From an uncultured Gemmatimonadota bacterium (lineage in GTDB: Bacteria > Gemmatimonadota > Gemmatimonadetes > Gemmatimonadales > GWC2-71-9), in the NCBI GenBank assembly GCA_946480845.1, contig CAMLLJ010000143.1:1-7367 (forward strand): a stretch of DNA of 7,367 nucleotides, given 5' to 3'. This document shows, one piece after another, positions 6,813 to 7,367 of the stretch. Position numbers and translations under genes: made by a program. Numbering within the stretch: position 1 is the stretch's first letter; each line of letters begins with the position of its first letter. The notes under the pieces are model-generated. The model had not been told where the DNA came from. It saw nothing but the letters and a program-made list of their open reading frames with translations, and searched no databases.

Positions 6813-7367
6813 ACGGCTACAATTTCACGGACCGCGTCCGTAAAGTCCTGCAGATGGCCCGCGAAGAGGCGGCCCGCCTGCACCACGAGTACGTGGGCAC
6901 CGAGCACATCCTGCTCGGCCTCATCCGCGAGGGCGAGGGCGTGGCCGCGGCCGTGCTCACCAACCTCAGCGTCGACCTCGACGACATCCAGCAGAAGATC
7001 GAGGAGACGGTCAAGAAGGGAAAGGCGGCGGCCGCGGCCGGCCCCGACCTGCCGTACACGTCGCGCGCCAAGAAGGTGCTCGAACTGGCGATGACCGAGG
7101 CGCGGGAGCTGAACCACTCCTACGTCGGCACCGAGCACCTGCTGCTCGGGCTGCTGCGCGAGGAGAAGGGGATCGCCGCGCAGGTGCTGACCGACGCCGG
7201 TGTCAACCTCGAGCAGAGCCGCGCCGAGACGCTCCGCCTGCTGGGCAGCGACATGCCGCAGCCCACCGCGGGCTCGGGCGGCGCGGTGCCCCCCCAGGCG
7301 TCGAGCCCCAAGTCGGAGAAGAAGAGCAAGACGCCCGCGCGCGACCACTTCTGCCGCGACCTCACCG
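6809..7367 (+). CDS. clpC: ATP-dependent Clp protease ATP-binding subunit ClpC, 3'-partial
   Basis: ClpC is a Hsp100/AAA+ unfoldase that feeds substrates to ClpP. Only the first 186 residues lie in the window. The N-domain is complete, with two Clp-N repeats: about 3-66 (FTDRVRKVLQMAREEAARL, EYVGTEHILLGL) and about 81-145 (YTSRAKKVLELAMTEARELN, SYVGTEHLLLGL). Glu32 and Glu109 sit in the two GTEH motifs and correspond to the B. subtilis ClpC residues Glu32 and Glu106, reported to bind phospho-arginine. A Pro/Ser/Lys-rich linker (about 148-177) follows, then DHFCRDLT, the start of the first AAA+ module. The start is ATG 6809 with AGGA 6798-6801 seven bases upstream. The position after mcsA-mcsB and the N-domain pattern favour ClpC over ClpA or ClpB. 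The UVR-like middle domain that would confirm ClpC lies beyond the edge. Confidence 0.95.
   Translation, partial: MNGYNFTDRVRKVLQMAREEAARLHHEYVGTEHILLGLIREGEGVAAAVLTNLSVDLDDIQQKIEETVKKGKAAAAAGPDLPYTSRAKKVLELAMTEARELNHSYVGTEHLLLGLLREEKGIAAQVLTDAGVNLEQSRAETLRLLGSDMPQPTAGSGGAVPPQASSPKSEKKSKTPARDHFCRDLT

Overview
The window is a dense, high-GC (about 70% by eye), all-plus-strand stretch of bacterial chromosome. It holds the 3' end of an unrecognised gene, then seven genes apparently read as one unit: prfB, lysS, a LolC/E-type permease, lolD, mcsA, mcsB and the first 186 codons of clpC. LolCD-type lipoprotein export implies a cell with an outer membrane. A McsA-McsB-ClpC set in a GC-rich diderm, together with this gene order, is most compatible with Gemmatimonadota. 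That assignment rests on recollection of gene content, not on a search. No mobile elements, CRISPR arrays, tRNA or rRNA genes were seen.

Layout. Positions 1-495 encode the C-terminal part of a protein with a long Pro/Ala-rich tail and a compact charged helical end. Positions 496-611 are the only real intergenic gap and contain a strong inverted repeat that overlaps a competing one. prfB (612-1716) is read only through a programmed +1 frameshift at an in-frame UGA (678-680); without it the gene looks like a 22-codon ORF plus a headless 344-codon ORF. lysS (1713-3230), the permease (3227-4495), lolD (4492-5196) and mcsA (5193-5681) follow with 4-base stop/start overlaps. mcsB (5695-6777) and clpC (6809 to the window edge) have short gaps. 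Each gap is bridged by a tiny ORF (6 and 12 codons) that itself overlaps both neighbours by 4 bases.

Function. prfB and lysS serve translation: UGA/UAA termination and lysyl-tRNA charging. LolC/E and LolD form an inner-membrane lipoprotein-release ABC transporter. McsA, McsB and ClpC form the arginine-phosphorylation protein quality-control pathway, in which McsB marks proteins with phospho-arginine and ClpC reads the mark for ClpP. The usual Firmicutes repressor gene ctsR is not next to mcsA. McsB keeps its catalytic motifs, but its C-terminal RDxxRA allosteric motif is degenerate. ClpC keeps both N-domain glutamates expected to bind phospho-arginine.

The points most worth following are the prfB frameshift, the relay minicistrons at both mcs junctions, the altered McsB regulatory motif, and the operon that joins translation, lipoprotein export and protein arginine phosphorylation. 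I did not find a clearly new biological system. The novelty here is in architecture and in variant residues of known families.
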